Below the pieces are notes generated by a model. That model was not told the DNA's origin and did not search any database. It saw only the letters and a list, made by a program, of their open reading frames with translations. The translations under genes and the position numbers were made by a program. From Endotrypanum monterogeii (Eukaryota; Euglenozoa; Kinetoplastea; Trypanosomatida; Trypanosomatidae), in the NCBI GenBank assembly GCA_000333855.2, contig CM007345.1, forward strand, positions 280,724 through 344,723: 64,000 nt of DNA, written 5' to 3'. Of the stretch, positions 9,846 through 21,283 are shown piece by piece (position 1 is the stretch's first letter; each line of letters starts with the position of its first letter).

Positions 9846-10476
9846 GCTGGTGGCGGATGCGGAAGGCGCAGCATGACATTCTAGAGTGATGGTAATTATA
9901 TGGTCTGAGAGGGGGTTCGTCTGTGTCTGCATGCGGGAAATCAAAGGATAGCGACTGAGCGGAGTCACGTATTCGAGGAGACACCATGCAATATTCATGT
10001 CCTGGTAGCCGAGCTACTGCAATGAAAGCGGCTTACATAGAGACACTGTTACCACGGATAGATGGATGGCACATGAGGGGGGGGGGTCTCTGCGGGGAGA
10101 AAATGTATACTTCCTTTTCTTTTTTCCCGCTCCTCTTCGCTTTGTATGCAGCGAGGGAGAATGTTGTCAACGACGGCGGGGGTCGGGGGTGGAGGCGACG
10201 ATGCGAGAGGGACTATATATATATATATATATATATATGTATAGTTGACGAGGGCAGTCTACGTGAGCCAGTGTTTTCCTCCTCGAGTGGATGTTGTCAT
10301 GCTCTCCCTCCCTCTCCCTCCTCCTTGTGCTTGGCTTCTTTTACCGGGTATCGCTAAGAATTATGTTTCGATATGGAGTTTGTCTTTCCACGTGTATTTT
10401 GCGCTTTCTTCTCTCTACATGCACTGTTTGTTTTTGTTTTTGAGCACACACACACACACACGCACAGGCTCGAATC
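9846..10476. other. Spacer
   Basis: No gene seen. Holds a G8 run near 10078, a TA array at about 10214-10237 and a CA array at about 10446-10461 just before the next gene. Confidence 0.6.
10388..10467 (+). promoter_or_regulatory. Candidate trans-splice acceptor for the DNL zinc-finger gene
   Basis: A T-rich pyrimidine tract ends at AG 10443-10444. A second AG follows the CA array at 10466-10467, only about ten bases before the ATG. Either gives a very short 5' UTR. Confidence 0.4.
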
Positions 10477-11199
10477 ATGCTCCATCACCTCGCATCTTTT
10501 TCGCAGCGAAGGGGTTTAGCGGGGATCTGCAGCTCGCAGATCTCCACCCGTGCGTTTGGCTCATTGCTACAGCCCTCGCTGCGATGGCCGTCATCATCGG
10601 TAACCTTTCTGGCAGCATCTCATACTGCAACGTCTCGTCGGTGGTGTTCGACTGGGAGGTTATCCGGTAGTGCTTCCAAGCCCCTCAATCTTTCAGAGGG
10701 CACGACACCCTCACCTCTCTCAGCAGGCGAGGCGTCAACTCATTTCGCTGAACAGGACGCTACAGCTGTCGGTACTACGTCTATAGCAGAGCAGCTCAAG
10801 GTCCTTTCTGCCGAGGATCAGCAGCTGATCATTGACGCTTTGCAGGCACCAGAGAAGGTGAAGAGCTCCGTCATGGGAGGTGCCGGCATAGGCCCGGCTG
10901 ATGGGGACATGGTGGCTGCCTTCACCTGCGGTCCGTGCGACTACCGCATGGTGAAGCGCTTCAGCAAACACGCCTACACAAAAGGCATTGTCATTGTTGA
11001 GTGTCCCAACTGCCGCGCGAAGCACCTCTTGGCTGACAACCTTGGCTGGATGGAGGACACAGCCACCAACATCGAGGACATATTAAAAAATAAGGGCGAG
11101 AGTTTTATTCGTATTGGGGGTACGGAAGGCGACTACCAGGTGGTTGACCCAACGGCCACCGTCTCGACTGCGTCGTGCACTGCAGGGCAGAATCCCTAG
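10477..11199 (+). CDS. DNL-type zinc-finger protein, mitochondrial Hsp70 escort family (Zim17/Tim15/Hep1-like)
   Basis: 240 residues. The C-terminal domain (about residues 145-220) carries the hallmarks of the DNL zinc finger: two CxxC pairs, CGPC at 151-154 and CPNC at 176-179, the R..K.FSKHAY...GIVIVEC core, and the HLLADNLGW signature that names the family. Family members bind mitochondrial Hsp70 and keep it soluble during protein import. The N-terminal 60 or so residues are rich in Arg, Ser and Leu with almost no acidic residues (MLHHLASFSQRRGLAGICSS), as expected of a matrix-targeting presequence. The segment from about 75 to 140 is a variable linker. All four zinc ligands are present. 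Assignment to the family is firm; action on mtHsp70 follows from the family. Confidence 0.93.
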   Translation: MLHHLASFSQRRGLAGICSSQISTRAFGSLLQPSLRWPSSSVTFLAASHTATSRRWCSTGRLSGSASKPLNLSEGTTPSPLSAGEASTHFAEQDATAVGTTSIAEQLKVLSAEDQQLIIDALQAPEKVKSSVMGGAGIGPADGDMVAAFTCGPCDYRMVKRFSKHAYTKGIVIVECPNCRAKHLLADNLGWMEDTATNIEDILKNKGESFIRIGGTEGDYQVVDPTATVSTASCTAGQNP

Positions 11200-11697
11200 G
11201 ATAGGCACATAGCACTTGACAACTGCTTTCTTGAGGTGGTATGTGCGCTCGATAAGAACATATTCCGGGGAGTCGATGGAAAAACCAGTTTGGGAATGGG
11301 GTGAGGAAGGGGTGTGGTTCATGTGACTCAGGTACTGGCCAAGCGACAGATGGGCGAGGGGAGAGGGGAGAGGGAAAATTTGGTGTTATGAGCTGTGTGA
11401 CTCATTATCGTTGTGATCTGCCTTTGTTTACCGAGCAACATTGCATTAATGAGATTCCCATCTGTTGCTGCTCTGTGCCCCTCCTCCTCCTCCCTCGAAG
11501 AATCAGGAAGAACCTCCCACCCCCAATGCACAGAAAAATCCTTCTTTAGCATTTCTTCTGTGGCAGTCGTCCCGATCGCGTCTCGTCAAGCAACGAGGAG
11601 TCTCCCTTTATTTTCACTTATCATCTCTGCATTGCTGCATTGCCATTTCCCCTTCGGTCGTTCTCCCTAGTTGACCTGACAATGAAGCGAGGATGCA

Positions 11698-11698
11698 A

Positions 11699-11740
<42 letters not shown>
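11698..11740. repeat. CA-TA composite microsatellite
   Basis: About 12 CA units are followed directly by about 10 AT units. Confidence 0.9.
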
Positions 11741-13537
11741 CTGCATATACAATGAGTCGTATGCCTCACCGTGTATTCGTGTGTGCGTGTTAATGTGCGC
11801 ATTCTATCAGAAAAAAAAGTTGGACTGCTAAGGTTTTCACAGAGCGCTGGAACAAGAAAGGATGTCAGAGGATTGCTGTGCTTTTAACTTCGCATGACTG
11901 TGTGGAGAGGAGAAGAATACATGAAAAAAAAAAACGTGTTTTCTTGTTTCTGCAAAGCGCTGTGCGCACCTTATTCTCTGTAACAAATCCCGCTCGACAT
12001 GCCGCGTGGTTTTGGTGGATAGATAGCGGGCAGTAGTCTCCCGTCCTCTCACCCAACCCCCCACAAATGAGCATCGTTAACTGTGAAGGAAGACCTGTAC
12101 GCGCTGGCTTTCATGCGTTTCTTCTCTCTCTCGAAGGATGTCGTCACCTCCACCCCCGAGCTCCATGCTCAGAAACGTTTTTCATGGCTTGAAATTTTTT
12201 TTTCATTTTTCATTTCTCCTTTTCTCTGGTCCTTCGAATATCTTATACAATCACTCACGGTTTCCTTTAGTAGTGCGGAGGCACGCCCACTCACCCACCC
12301 ACCCACCCACCCACCCACACTTACACACGACACCAGAGTGTTGTATAGCTTTGATCTTTGTGTATGTGACTTTCTTTCTCGTATAGAAGCGATATTTCGC
12401 GCAAAGACAATACAAGAGGAGGACGAGGAACACGAGAGTGTAACAGTGAAGGAGAGTGCCCCCCCCCCTCCCCTCCCGCTCCCTCCCTCCCTCCCTCCCT
12501 CGGCGTCGGATAAAAAAAAGTAATTACATACACATACACATACACACAGAAAAAAAAAAAGGAAGTATTGTTCATCTCTTCTCTCTTCCTTTCTCGTTGT
12601 ATTATCTAATATTTACTCGATCCCCCTTTTTCCCCCCTCTCTCCTCCCTGTGACGGTTGGTGTTCACGTGTGTTTCCACGCGCTTACAATCCATCCTACA
12701 TACAAAAAGAAGGGACGTATTCACTCAGTGCTTGAGGCTCACCGGGGCATCGTCCTCGCTTGCCATTTCGGATCATCAAGGGATTTAATCTCCCTTCTCC
12801 TGCGCCCTCCTTTTTTTCTCTTTTCCCTACTTTTCTGGGTGTCCATCACTCTCGATTCCGATTTTTCTTTGGAGCGCATTAGGTGTCCTTGCAACGCACC
12901 TTTGAAGTCGGTGACAGAAGTCCCTTCACTTGTTTTTTTTCTTTGTATGAATTTGCTTTGTTAGTGTGTCTACCCACTCCAAGAAATTTTATTACAAAAA
13001 AAGCCATTACTGGTCCTCCTCTTGCTACCTCGCTCGTGGTTCGTGCATGAGGTGACTCTGTTGCATCCTCCAGTACTTTTTTTTTTTTCGAGTCGCTCCT
13101 TCAGGGAACATTGCAACAAATCGAAGTGATACGTTTTTTCTGTGATTGAGAGGGAAACGTAAGGAACGTGTCAGTTACATCGTCATAGCTGCGTTCTCTG
13201 CTAGCTTTTCTTATGCGTCCACGGGTATGAAAAAGAGTTTCTACAACTTGGTATATTTTACACGCATTGTTTTTGAGTTTTGTGCCATTCCGCAACATTT
13301 TGATCAACTCCTCTTTCCCTTACCCGGCCTAGCTTTCCCTCGTACTTCATATTCGCGTGTCTGTAAACAGAAACGCACAGAAATACAGACAGAAAAGCGC
13401 GCGCGCACACATATATATATATATATATACGTGCAGAATCAAGTGCCGTCCGAGTGAGGCAGAGTTTGTGTAGTCGTGAGAAATTGCAACTCTCATCGTT
13501 GTTACTCCTTTCATACAAAATATACATTTAAATCAGT

Positions 13538-13539
<2 letters not shown>

Positions 13540-13576
<37 letters not shown>
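13540..13576. repeat. TA microsatellite left of the assembly gap
   Basis: Uninterrupted TA array of about 18 units, 72 bases left of the N run. Confidence 0.9.
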
Positions 13577-13579
<3 letters not shown>

Positions 13580-13648
13580 GTAAGGTAGGTAGGTCGTAGT
13601 GTTGTTATTTAGTTTAGTTAGGTAGTTACGGTTATTTCGTTCGACCTT

Positions 13649-13668
13649 NNNNNNNNNNNNNNNNNNNN
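13649..13668. other. Assembly gap (20 N)
   Basis: Twenty undetermined bases. The flanks are unusual short TAG/TTAG/GTAC-rich sequences lying between two TA arrays. Confidence 0.98.
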
Positions 13669-13741
13669 GTAGAAGTATAGACTACGTACTCTACTACGTT
13701 CGTTACTTACCTTCTACTAACTAAATAATACTATTAATACT

Positions 13742-13745
<4 letters not shown>

Positions 13746-13783
<38 letters not shown>
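13746..13783. repeat. TA microsatellite right of the assembly gap
   Basis: Uninterrupted TA array of about 19 units, about 78 bases right of the N run. Confidence 0.9.
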
Positions 13784-13785
<2 letters not shown>

Positions 13786-14933
13786 AAAGGTGAGGGTGAC
13801 TGTGTCTTATTTATTTTGAAAGTGTATTTGTTCGCTATTCATTGCCCGCGCGTTGTCACCTGCCTCTGCGGTAAAAAAAAAAACGCACAGAAGTTTTCAT
13901 TGAGGTCCCCCCCGTCTACTCATCCTTCGTTAATCTGCGCTGTGTGGGGAATATATATATATATATAATATGTAAATATTTCAAGTTTCCTTCTTGGACC
14001 TCTGTACATCGATTCGATACCTGCAAGCCCCCACGCGTCCTCCATCTCTGCGATTGCCTTCTCCGCTAGGATTGGGTCCTCGCCTCGCATCATCTCTTTT
14101 TTTTTTTTCTGACGTGTGTGGTTTCGTTGCAGCACTCTCTACGACCTTACCACCTTCATTTTCACGCAGATCTTTGTCATTTGCGCTGTCGGTCGCATTT
14201 TTTTGTTTTGTTTTAGTGTGTGTGCGGCTGTCTGTTTTTTTTTCCGGTTCACTAAATTTTGTGGGTGAAGTTTTGTTTCTCTTTTTCCCTCCCTTGCGCC
14301 TTTCGCACTCCAACGCACGATCCCTTGTTTTACGACTTCCTCTTGTCCATTGTGATCGCGGCGCCTTTAGTTCACCACGCACACACACAATCTTCGCCTC
14401 CCTTCTTGTCGTCATTGCCTGCGCTGCTGCTCCCTCACTTCTTCTTCCCTCGCGGCCTCGATTTTAGGAAAACGTAACGACCAAGCTGGACGCTGTGTGT
14501 GCGTGTGTGTGTGTCGCTGTGCGTTGACTTACTCTTCTGCGTTGTGACCTAGTGTGTGTGTGTGTGTTTAGTGTTGTCGCTCAGTCCGCTCCTTTTTATA
14601 TTTATTCTCCGTCCCATCGACTTTCTTTTTCGATATTTCAGGTTTCCGTAGTGTTTGATCACCGCTTCACTTTTTTATTTTTATTTTACCGTTTTTTGTC
14701 TTGATTGCCTCGTCGTCGTCGTTTCTCGTCTCGCTGTGGGAAAAGGGGTTTGCCAGCCTGCACTCGTGTGCCTCTCCTCTGTCTCTGGGCGTGCCTGTGG
14801 ATTTTTTTTGTTTTTTTCTTTCTTTACTATTATTGCTATTATTTTTATTGCGGCACGGGCGGTGCTGTTTTCTCAAACACTCATCCTCGAAAAAGAATTT
14901 GTGCTCGGTATTTTTAATGTGTTTTGTTTTCTA

Positions 14934-14973
14934 GTTTTTTTTTTGTTTCGTTGTTGTCCCCCCCCTTTCATAG
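14934..14973 (+). promoter_or_regulatory. Candidate trans-splice acceptor for the cyclin gene
   Basis: A T/C tract (14934-14969) is followed by AG at 14972-14973 (TTTCATAG). No ATG lies between 14974 and 15056, so the ATG at 15057 would be the first in the mRNA. This supports the chosen start. Confidence 0.45.
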
Positions 14974-15056
14974 AGACACTTCCCTCCTCCACACACACAC
15001 ACATACACACACACACACACGTCGTGTGTAGACTCGTGTTCGTTTTTTTTTCGGCC

Positions 15057-18000
15057 ATGCAGGAACGGAAGGTAGCAAAAGTCAGAACGATGTCCACCGC
15101 CGTCTTCGATTTGTTCGGTAGGTTAGCCGCAGCGGCCACTGTCAACCAGATAGGGATACCCTCCGCCCTCACGATGGGGCCACCACAAATGCTTCTGCCA
15201 ACGGATGAGGAATGCGTTGAGTACGGGCACAAGAGGCCGATTGTGTTCTTCTACGAACCGCGGATGGGGCAGCAGCACACCAACGGCGCGGTGGAGTGCA
15301 GCGCTGGAGGGTGTAGTACCGGCGCCGCCTTCACCTCCAGCAACCGCACAAGTTTTCTACAGGGTTGGCCAGCTGAGATGTCTGAAGCGCAGCTGTCAGC
15401 CCCGGAGACGTCGGTGGAAGCACTTCGCGTGACGAACGCCGAGGATGACCTCGACGCCAGGCTTTCAACACAGGAGGTCTGGGCCGACTGGCCGAAAACA
15501 ATCCGTGGTTGGCAGCTGTGCCCCGTGAATCACCTTTGTGCTGTGCTGCACACCAACGCTGTACCGCCGAAGGTGTATTTGCTTGCCTCTCGCTACGAGC
15601 TGGTGGGCACCTCTGCTGTGTACGAGCGATATCTCCTCCTGACGAACAATTCGAAGGGAAGCAGACGTGGGGGAGTGGCTGACGCTGTGGCGGGTGCGAC
15701 GGCTGCGACGGCCTCGGCGTCTATCAGTGTTACTGAGCTGCGCACGCTGCGGCGTGTGGCCTGTCTCTGCCGGTGTTTCTGCACCAGTGCGCGGTTGGAG
15801 GTGCTGCCACGCAGGTCGGTAGCGCCTATTGGCAGCGGCAGCGAAACTTGTGATCCGCCTCCACCCCTTGCCGACCACGTTCTTCGCATGGTGCCAACCT
15901 CTCTTCAGTACACCTTTTGCTTTGCGGCGACAGCATTGCTTAGTGCAGCAGATGAGGATCGCAGCCAGTCGTGGACCGCAACGACGACCGCATTGAGCAG
16001 AAAACGGTTCAGTTCAGGTCCACAACTCTGCTCGATCACAGAGGCGGCAAACACTTCGGGCGCCCTTTCCGATGTCGGCCACACAACCTACTTTGAGTCT
16101 GTCTCACAATCACGAGACCGCAGTATCTCGACGGTGCGCGTGGTGGAGGGCGGCTGTGGCGGCGCGACGAACGCCTCTGTCGTCGGCCTTAGTGACGATC
16201 CCCGCTCAGCGGCCTCGACACCAGCACAGGGGTCCCTGGCGATGACTCGTATAGATGAGCAGCACGAAGCACTTTCTGAAGGGCGTCACCACGAAGACTT
16301 GCAGCAAGGTGAGAATAAAGGCACATCAGAGGAGGCGCTCCCGCCATCACAGCAGTGGCGGGCCATGGCGCTTCGTAGGCTTTTGGACAGATCTTTCTAC
16401 GATGAGCAGGTGCCAGCCGGGTGGGGGCGCTGGCGCTACGCATCGAAGGGTACACTCAGCCGTTCTCTCGCCGTCGACTCCCTTGACGGTATCGTTTTTT
16501 ACATCGGTGGAAGTCGTCTCGCCTTCTACACAGCAGTCGCCTTTCTGGATCGGTTCGTTGCTGTCGCGGTGGACCCCCTAGCAAATATTGCCGCCTACAA
16601 ACGTCAGAGTGATCGATTTCGCATGCAGAGGGAGATGGACTGCTCCATGCCAGGGATGCCTGGCTCGAGGCCCACCACCGACCCTCTGAGCGCCCCCGAG
16701 CTTGGTACGCAGCAGTTGTATGCCACCGAGGGTGACAGCAGCGTGCAGGAGCGCGATACTTCAAATTTCCTGACACAGGTCATTCTGGTGTGCATTATGC
16801 TTGGCAGTAAGACAGTTGATCTTTATCCCCCGCGCATTCGAAGCTTGATCTCCTGCACAGGGGAGGCTAACTCGATGTCCGAAGAAGAATTTGTTATCCT
16901 TGAGTTCCATATTCTACTAACACTCGGTTTTCCTGTGAACCCAGTCACCCTCTTTGAAGCTGCTGGGACTTTGCTAACCTTCACTACTAGCGACGCCCTC
17001 TATGGCACTCTCATGGCTTCCCACACAACTCGAAGGTTGCTGGAGGAACACGAAGATCATGGTCATCTTCTCGTCGATGTGAACCAGCTCATAGAGGAGG
17101 AGGCAGAGGATGAGGAGGCCGCTGCCGTGGCAGGATGTGCACAGCCCCCGCTGACTCCACTGGCCGCGGCCCTGCCGTTGGCAGACCGGCACGTTATCAA
17201 CGATTGGCTTCGGCTGCGACTCTTCGCGTATTTTATCTGCGACGAGGCAATCCGCGCTGACACCACCTACTACAGGCCGTCGTCTTCCGATGCGTCGTCG
17301 TCGTCGTCTGGCAGCATCACCCCACGCCAGGATAGTGGCGCCGACAGCCGAATCGTCGAAGAAGAAGCGCATGGGTCCGGCAGAGGGATTAGTATTCTCC
17401 AGATATCTCCCGTTCTCGTCGCCGCGGCAGCCCTGGTGATCGCAGCCGAGCAGCTCTGCCTTTCACTTCCTGCTCCGCTGCTTCGGCTTTTGCCAGACGT
17501 GATGCAGGCACATCTGCGCGACCTACCAGCAGAAGAGGGGACTGGTGTTGGCATCCGAAAAAAGAGCGAGAACGTCTCTGGGCATGATATGGCTGCGCCG
17601 CAAAGGAGAGGCCCTCATGCGAGCCAGTGCAACGTGGCAATGGAGGAGCCAGGCGTCGCCAGCCGCCGCAACGGGTCTGCAGCGAGACGCAGCGAAATCT
17701 GCTCTGGGTTGCGCCTCACAGCAGGGGTCACAGATGACCACTACAAAGTCCTAATGGAACTCTCTCGAATGCTGGAGCAGGAGCTGAGCCGCTTGTCAGA
17801 CGATAGAGACAACTTGCTAGGGGCACTTGTGCAGTCCAGCGTGGCGGCCTCGAGTCCCAGATCCGTGTCACCACAGACGGCACCGAGAGGGAAAGATCAG
17901 CATGGTGTCAGCAGCGGCGGGGCGGCCGCAGTGGTCAGGTCCTCACCTCCCACACTGCCGTATACCATGGCGATGCCACGCGGAGGGACAGCACGACGGG

Positions 18001-18173
18001 GTGCATCTTCGTCCTCCTCTGTATCGGGGCTTATGCGCCCAGCAAGTCCGCGTGTCACTGCCATGTTCGGCTGTATCATCGAGGAAATCAAATGTTTACG
18101 CTACAGGAATCGGGAGAGGTGCCCAAAGGTTTTAATGGAGCGCTACCACTCTCTCTTCCGGAATGGTGCGTAA
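15057..18173 (+). CDS. Large divergent cyclin
   Basis: 1038 residues from the first ATG after the likely splice acceptor; a second ATG at 15090 in the same frame is possible. The cyclin box lies at about residues 440-640. Helix-like core motifs are visible: AFYTAVAFLDRFVAVAV at about 487, LTQVILVCIMLGSKTVDLYP at about 572, then EEEFVILEFHILLTLGFPVN and the start of a second fold. These match the usual pattern of LDRF, then A.K.EE..PP, then E..IL..L.F. An insertion of roughly 60 mostly polar residues separates the first and second motifs. The region up to 430 and after 860 is long, Ser/Ala/Gly-rich and probably disordered. Cyclins activate cyclin-dependent kinases; which kinase this one binds cannot be read from the sequence. 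Most cyclins are a third of this length. Confidence 0.82.
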   Translation: MQERKVAKVRTMSTAVFDLFGRLAAAATVNQIGIPSALTMGPPQMLLPTDEECVEYGHKRPIVFFYEPRMGQQHTNGAVECSAGGCSTGAAFTSSNRTSFLQGWPAEMSEAQLSAPETSVEALRVTNAEDDLDARLSTQEVWADWPKTIRGWQLCPVNHLCAVLHTNAVPPKVYLLASRYELVGTSAVYERYLLLTNNSKGSRRGGVADAVAGATAATASASISVTELRTLRRVACLCRCFCTSARLEVLPRRSVAPIGSGSETCDPPPPLADHVLRMVPTSLQYTFCFAATALLSAADEDRSQSWTATTTALSRKRFSSGPQLCSITEAANTSGALSDVGHTTYFESVSQSRDRSISTVRVVEGGCGGATNASVVGLSDDPRSAASTPAQGSLAMTRIDEQHEALSEGRHHEDLQQGENKGTSEEALPPSQQWRAMALRRLLDRSFYDEQVPAGWGRWRYASKGTLSRSLAVDSLDGIVFYIGGSRLAFYTAVAFLDRFVAVAVDPLANIAAYKRQSDRFRMQREMDCSMPGMPGSRPTTDPLSAPELGTQQLYATEGDSSVQERDTSNFLTQVILVCIMLGSKTVDLYPPRIRSLISCTGEANSMSEEEFVILEFHILLTLGFPVNPVTLFEAAGTLLTFTTSDALYGTLMASHTTRRLLEEHEDHGHLLVDVNQLIEEEAEDEEAAAVAGCAQPPLTPLAAALPLADRHVINDWLRLRLFAYFICDEAIRADTTYYRPSSSDASSSSSGSITPRQDSGADSRIVEEEAHGSGRGISILQISPVLVAAAALVIAAEQLCLSLPAPLLRLLPDVMQAHLRDLPAEEGTGVGIRKKSENVSGHDMAAPQRRGPHASQCNVAMEEPGVASRRNGSAARRSEICSGLRLTAGVTDDHYKVLMELSRMLEQELSRLSDDRDNLLGALVQSSVAASSPRSVSPQTAPRGKDQHGVSSGGAAAVVRSSPPTLPYTMAMPRGGTARRGASSSSSVSGLMRPASPRVTAMFGCIIEEIKCLRYRNRERCPKVLMERYHSLFRNGA

Positions 18174-18290
18174 TGCTTGAATTTCGCGAGCCCTTCTTTT
18201 TCCCCCCTTTCTCGCCACCCGTGGCCGCTTCAGAGGTTCCCCATGATCCGCATGGATACGTAACGTACACATAGACCGCATTTTGGTAGG

Positions 18291-18292
<2 letters not shown>

Positions 18293-18325
<33 letters not shown>
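18293..18325. repeat. GT microsatellite
   Basis: About 16 uninterrupted GT units in the cyclin 3' region. Confidence 0.9.
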
Positions 18326-18326
<1 letters not shown>

Positions 18327-18639
18327 CAAATTTGTCATAACGAGTTGCTGTTGATCTTTTCTGTTTCTACAGGATGTACGAAAAAAAGGTTTTTTTTTTT
18401 TCGTGGTTGTTCTGTCCTTCGGTGTTGTGCCGTAAATCGATGAAAAACGCTAGCGTGTATACAATTTTGAGCTGGTCTGGGCTCCATGTGTACACCCCCC
18501 CCCTCCCTCCCCTCCCCTCCCCTCCCCGGCCCGGGTGCCGGCCTTTTTGATTATGAATTCATAGACGGCATTCCCTTATACACGCTCTCGTGAAAAAAAA
18601 AAATCATTCTTTCACTTCTAGAAAATGTCCAGGCAGCCA

Positions 18640-19130
18640 TACTGCTTGACATGAGCTTGTCCTCATCCTCCACAGATCCCCTCCCTCCCTGTAGCGTGGT
18701 GCAACACAGCGGTACAGACACTCACTCGTCGAGGTAGTGGCAGACTTCGTCATCAGGGTCTCCGTCTAGGACTCCACCCACTCCCGCTTCGCAGGTCGCA
18801 CCTCACAGCCCTTTCCATGAGGCTCCGTGGCCACGCTCCGCCTCCTTCGGGATCAAATATGATCATCCCACAGCTTGGAAGTGAGAGGTTAAGTGGGCTG
18901 TGCTTGAGTTGCACTGACACACACTCTGCGATACGGATGGGTGCACACCTCTGCCCGCCACGGGTCGCTCCCGCGCAGTGTCATTCAGGGCATCATCGCT
19001 GTCCTCCCTGGCAGGGTGCCGCCCTGGGCTTTTCCGCGTCAATGCCCTCTGATCTTCTCAACGCGAGAGATTTCTGGCTAGTGGAGCGGGGTAAATTCGG
19101 GAGTTGCTTGGGCTCTCTACCTAAAGAGCG
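18640..19130. mobile_element. Possible decayed SIDER-type retroposon remnant
   Basis: About 490 bases of balanced, non-repetitive composition in a low-complexity spacer. The size and position in a likely 3' UTR fit the short degenerate retroposons (SIDERs) common in Leishmania. The strand is unknown and I could not confirm the 79-base signature by eye, so this is a guess by context. Confidence 0.2.
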
Positions 19131-21208
19131 CTTGAAATTGCCGACACCTCATTCTTTGGTGTGTGGGTGTGTGTGGGAAACATACCCCTCGTCGTCCGTG
19201 CGATCACACACTGTAAGAGACGATGACAATGTGTGCTGTGCGATAGAGGAGTGAGTTGTGCCCGCTTTAGGAAGCTCTTCTGAGGTGTTGGCAGTTGTTG
19301 CATATATATATGTATATATATATATATATGCGTGTGTGTGTGTATAGATGTTTATTTGTCTGCACCACAGAAAATTGTTCAAGTGCCGGTGTTTAGATCA
19401 GGGGCTGTCTGGTTCGGGTCTCCTCCCCTCGCTGTCGGTGTCACTGCCGCCCACTTACACGATTCTTTCATCGCTCCTTTCGTTTACTTTTTCTGCCTCA
19501 CTCGCGGGCTCTCTTAGTTTCTCGATCTCAGCATCACCGTTTTTCTTCTCTTTTTCTTTCCTCCGTAGCCCTCCTCTTCTCGACCTCTTCCCACCCCCAC
19601 CCTTCCTGCCACTGCCGAGGGCACTTATCTTTGTCTCTCTCTCTCTCTCTGTGTGTGTGTGTATTTTTTTTTCACTCGAAGCGAATCGTTTTATTTTGTG
19701 CGATTTGTTTTTTCCGGCTGGGCGAGAGATCTCTCCTGCGCGGAGAGTTGTGAGGATCATGAGTTTTTTTTTGTCCTTCCCCCCGACACAGATACACAGA
19801 GTTGTTTTACATCCGCCTTGGTACCACCACAAAATAATAACAAAAGAAATAGGGCATATAATGACGGTGGTCGGAGGGCGAATACGTAGAAGAGCGATGA
19901 TGACGGATCAACAGATTATCTCAAGACGAGGAAGGGTCATCAGGTCAAAGGGGCAAATGCTTTGGCCGATCTCTTCCCTGCTGATGAGGAGACGAGACAG
20001 GCGTATGTTTCAAGAGGTGGTATGTAGCTGCTGTTTCTGTTTTCATGTGTACACCCTTACAAACCTGTAACGCCCTCTTTACCGCGCCTACAGCTGCAGA
20101 GTGCGTCTCTTGGGTGGCGCATCAATAAAGCAGGGGTCATGTCAAAAAGATGAATCGACGCTTCCCCTGAGAACGGCAAACCCATCTTGTGGTGCAGCCC
20201 TATGGCGTGCTCACTACTTTGGAGCCCTCCCGGCAACTTTGTGAAGCCACACGCACACATCAGCGGGACTTCTTTAACCAATCAAGAAAATTGCAGCCCT
20301 TGTTGGAGGTATCACAATATGACTTCATCGTATACCGAGGCTGACGACGGGAGAAAACATCCAGTTCGATCTCAGTGCGTGTCCAGCTCCCACAGACGTC
20401 GGATCAAAAGGAAAAGATATTCTCCTCTTTCCAGCGTCTCCAAACAGTAAGATAGGCCTTTTTTTTTTAGTGTGCGTGTGTGTTGTACGTCGTTCCTTAC
20501 GTCCACCGAGCAACCCATTTTTTAAATCTCACTGGGACCCCACCTGGCCAAGCCCCATCCCCCCCCCCCCTCAAAGGAATGGTCAGGGGTAACTCTGAGA
20601 ATCTACCACACTGCGCTCACGCGTCGTGGTAGCGGCGATATTATAGTACTACGAAGATTCATGATTTCTGCTAATGATTCGTTTTCTGTACATGAGATCT
20701 CAGGGAATGGGAACTGCCTCTTTTCCGGGGGGGGGGCTCATCTTCTCCCCGACAGGGTAAAGCACGTAACATTCACCCCCCCCCTCCTCCCTCGCGCCCG
20801 TTATTGTGCGCGACTCACTCCTGTTTGGTTTGTTTTCTGAAACGGGTGACGGCTTTGGTGGAAGTCCATTACCGATTTTTTTCCTGCTACTATTACCACC
20901 ACAAAATACACACACAAAAAAAAAAACACTGCTTACCAGCCTTGTGGTTCTCCCCCCTCTTGCCCATCTTCTTCCTCAAACCCAATGGGAGGGTATCGTG
21001 GGCTGCAGCTGCGTGTCGTGCTTCGTGTGTCTCTTCTCCATTTTGAATGCTCTAATTTATCGAAGGTGGATTGGAGACGCCGGTGGGCATTTCACGGTAC
21101 ACCTCTCCCCTTTCCTTCCCTCATCTATCCCTTTATCCCCACCGCGTTACACTTCATTCCTGGATATTCCCCTCCGTGGGGCAACTTGTATCAATGCCAC
21201 AGATAAAA

Positions 21209-21283
21209 TTTCCCCTCTGCTTTCCCCCGCTGCCCACTTTTCTTGTTTCCGACCTCCACCTCCGCCTCTTGAAAACGGAAAAG
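21209..21283 (+). promoter_or_regulatory. Candidate trans-splice acceptor for prefoldin 4
   Basis: A pyrimidine-rich tract (21209-21270) is followed by the first AG at 21282-21283. The later T/C tract at 21316-21385 has no AG before the ATG, so it cannot serve the chosen start. Confidence 0.35.

Larger units (their letters stand above)
11200..15056. other. Long gene-free spacer containing an assembly gap
   Basis: About 3.9 kb with no supported gene on either strand. Includes a CA-TA composite array (11698-11740), CCCA repeats (about 12292-12319), CCCT repeats (about 12466-12500), TA arrays at 13540-13576 and 13746-13783 flanking a run of N, and a TA tract near 13950. Open frames are short and repeat-derived. 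Confidence 0.6.

Noticed and set aside
18817..19254. Open frame of 145 codons with an ATG in the cyclin-prefoldin spacer
   Set aside because: Composition is Cys/His/Pro/Ser-mixed with no recognisable domain, no pyrimidine tract plus AG placed for it, and it overlaps the retroposon-like block.
19348..20070. Open frame of 240 codons
   Set aside because: Most of it is the translation of T/C-rich splice-type tracts (Phe, Ser, Leu, Pro) and GT repeats; no domain.
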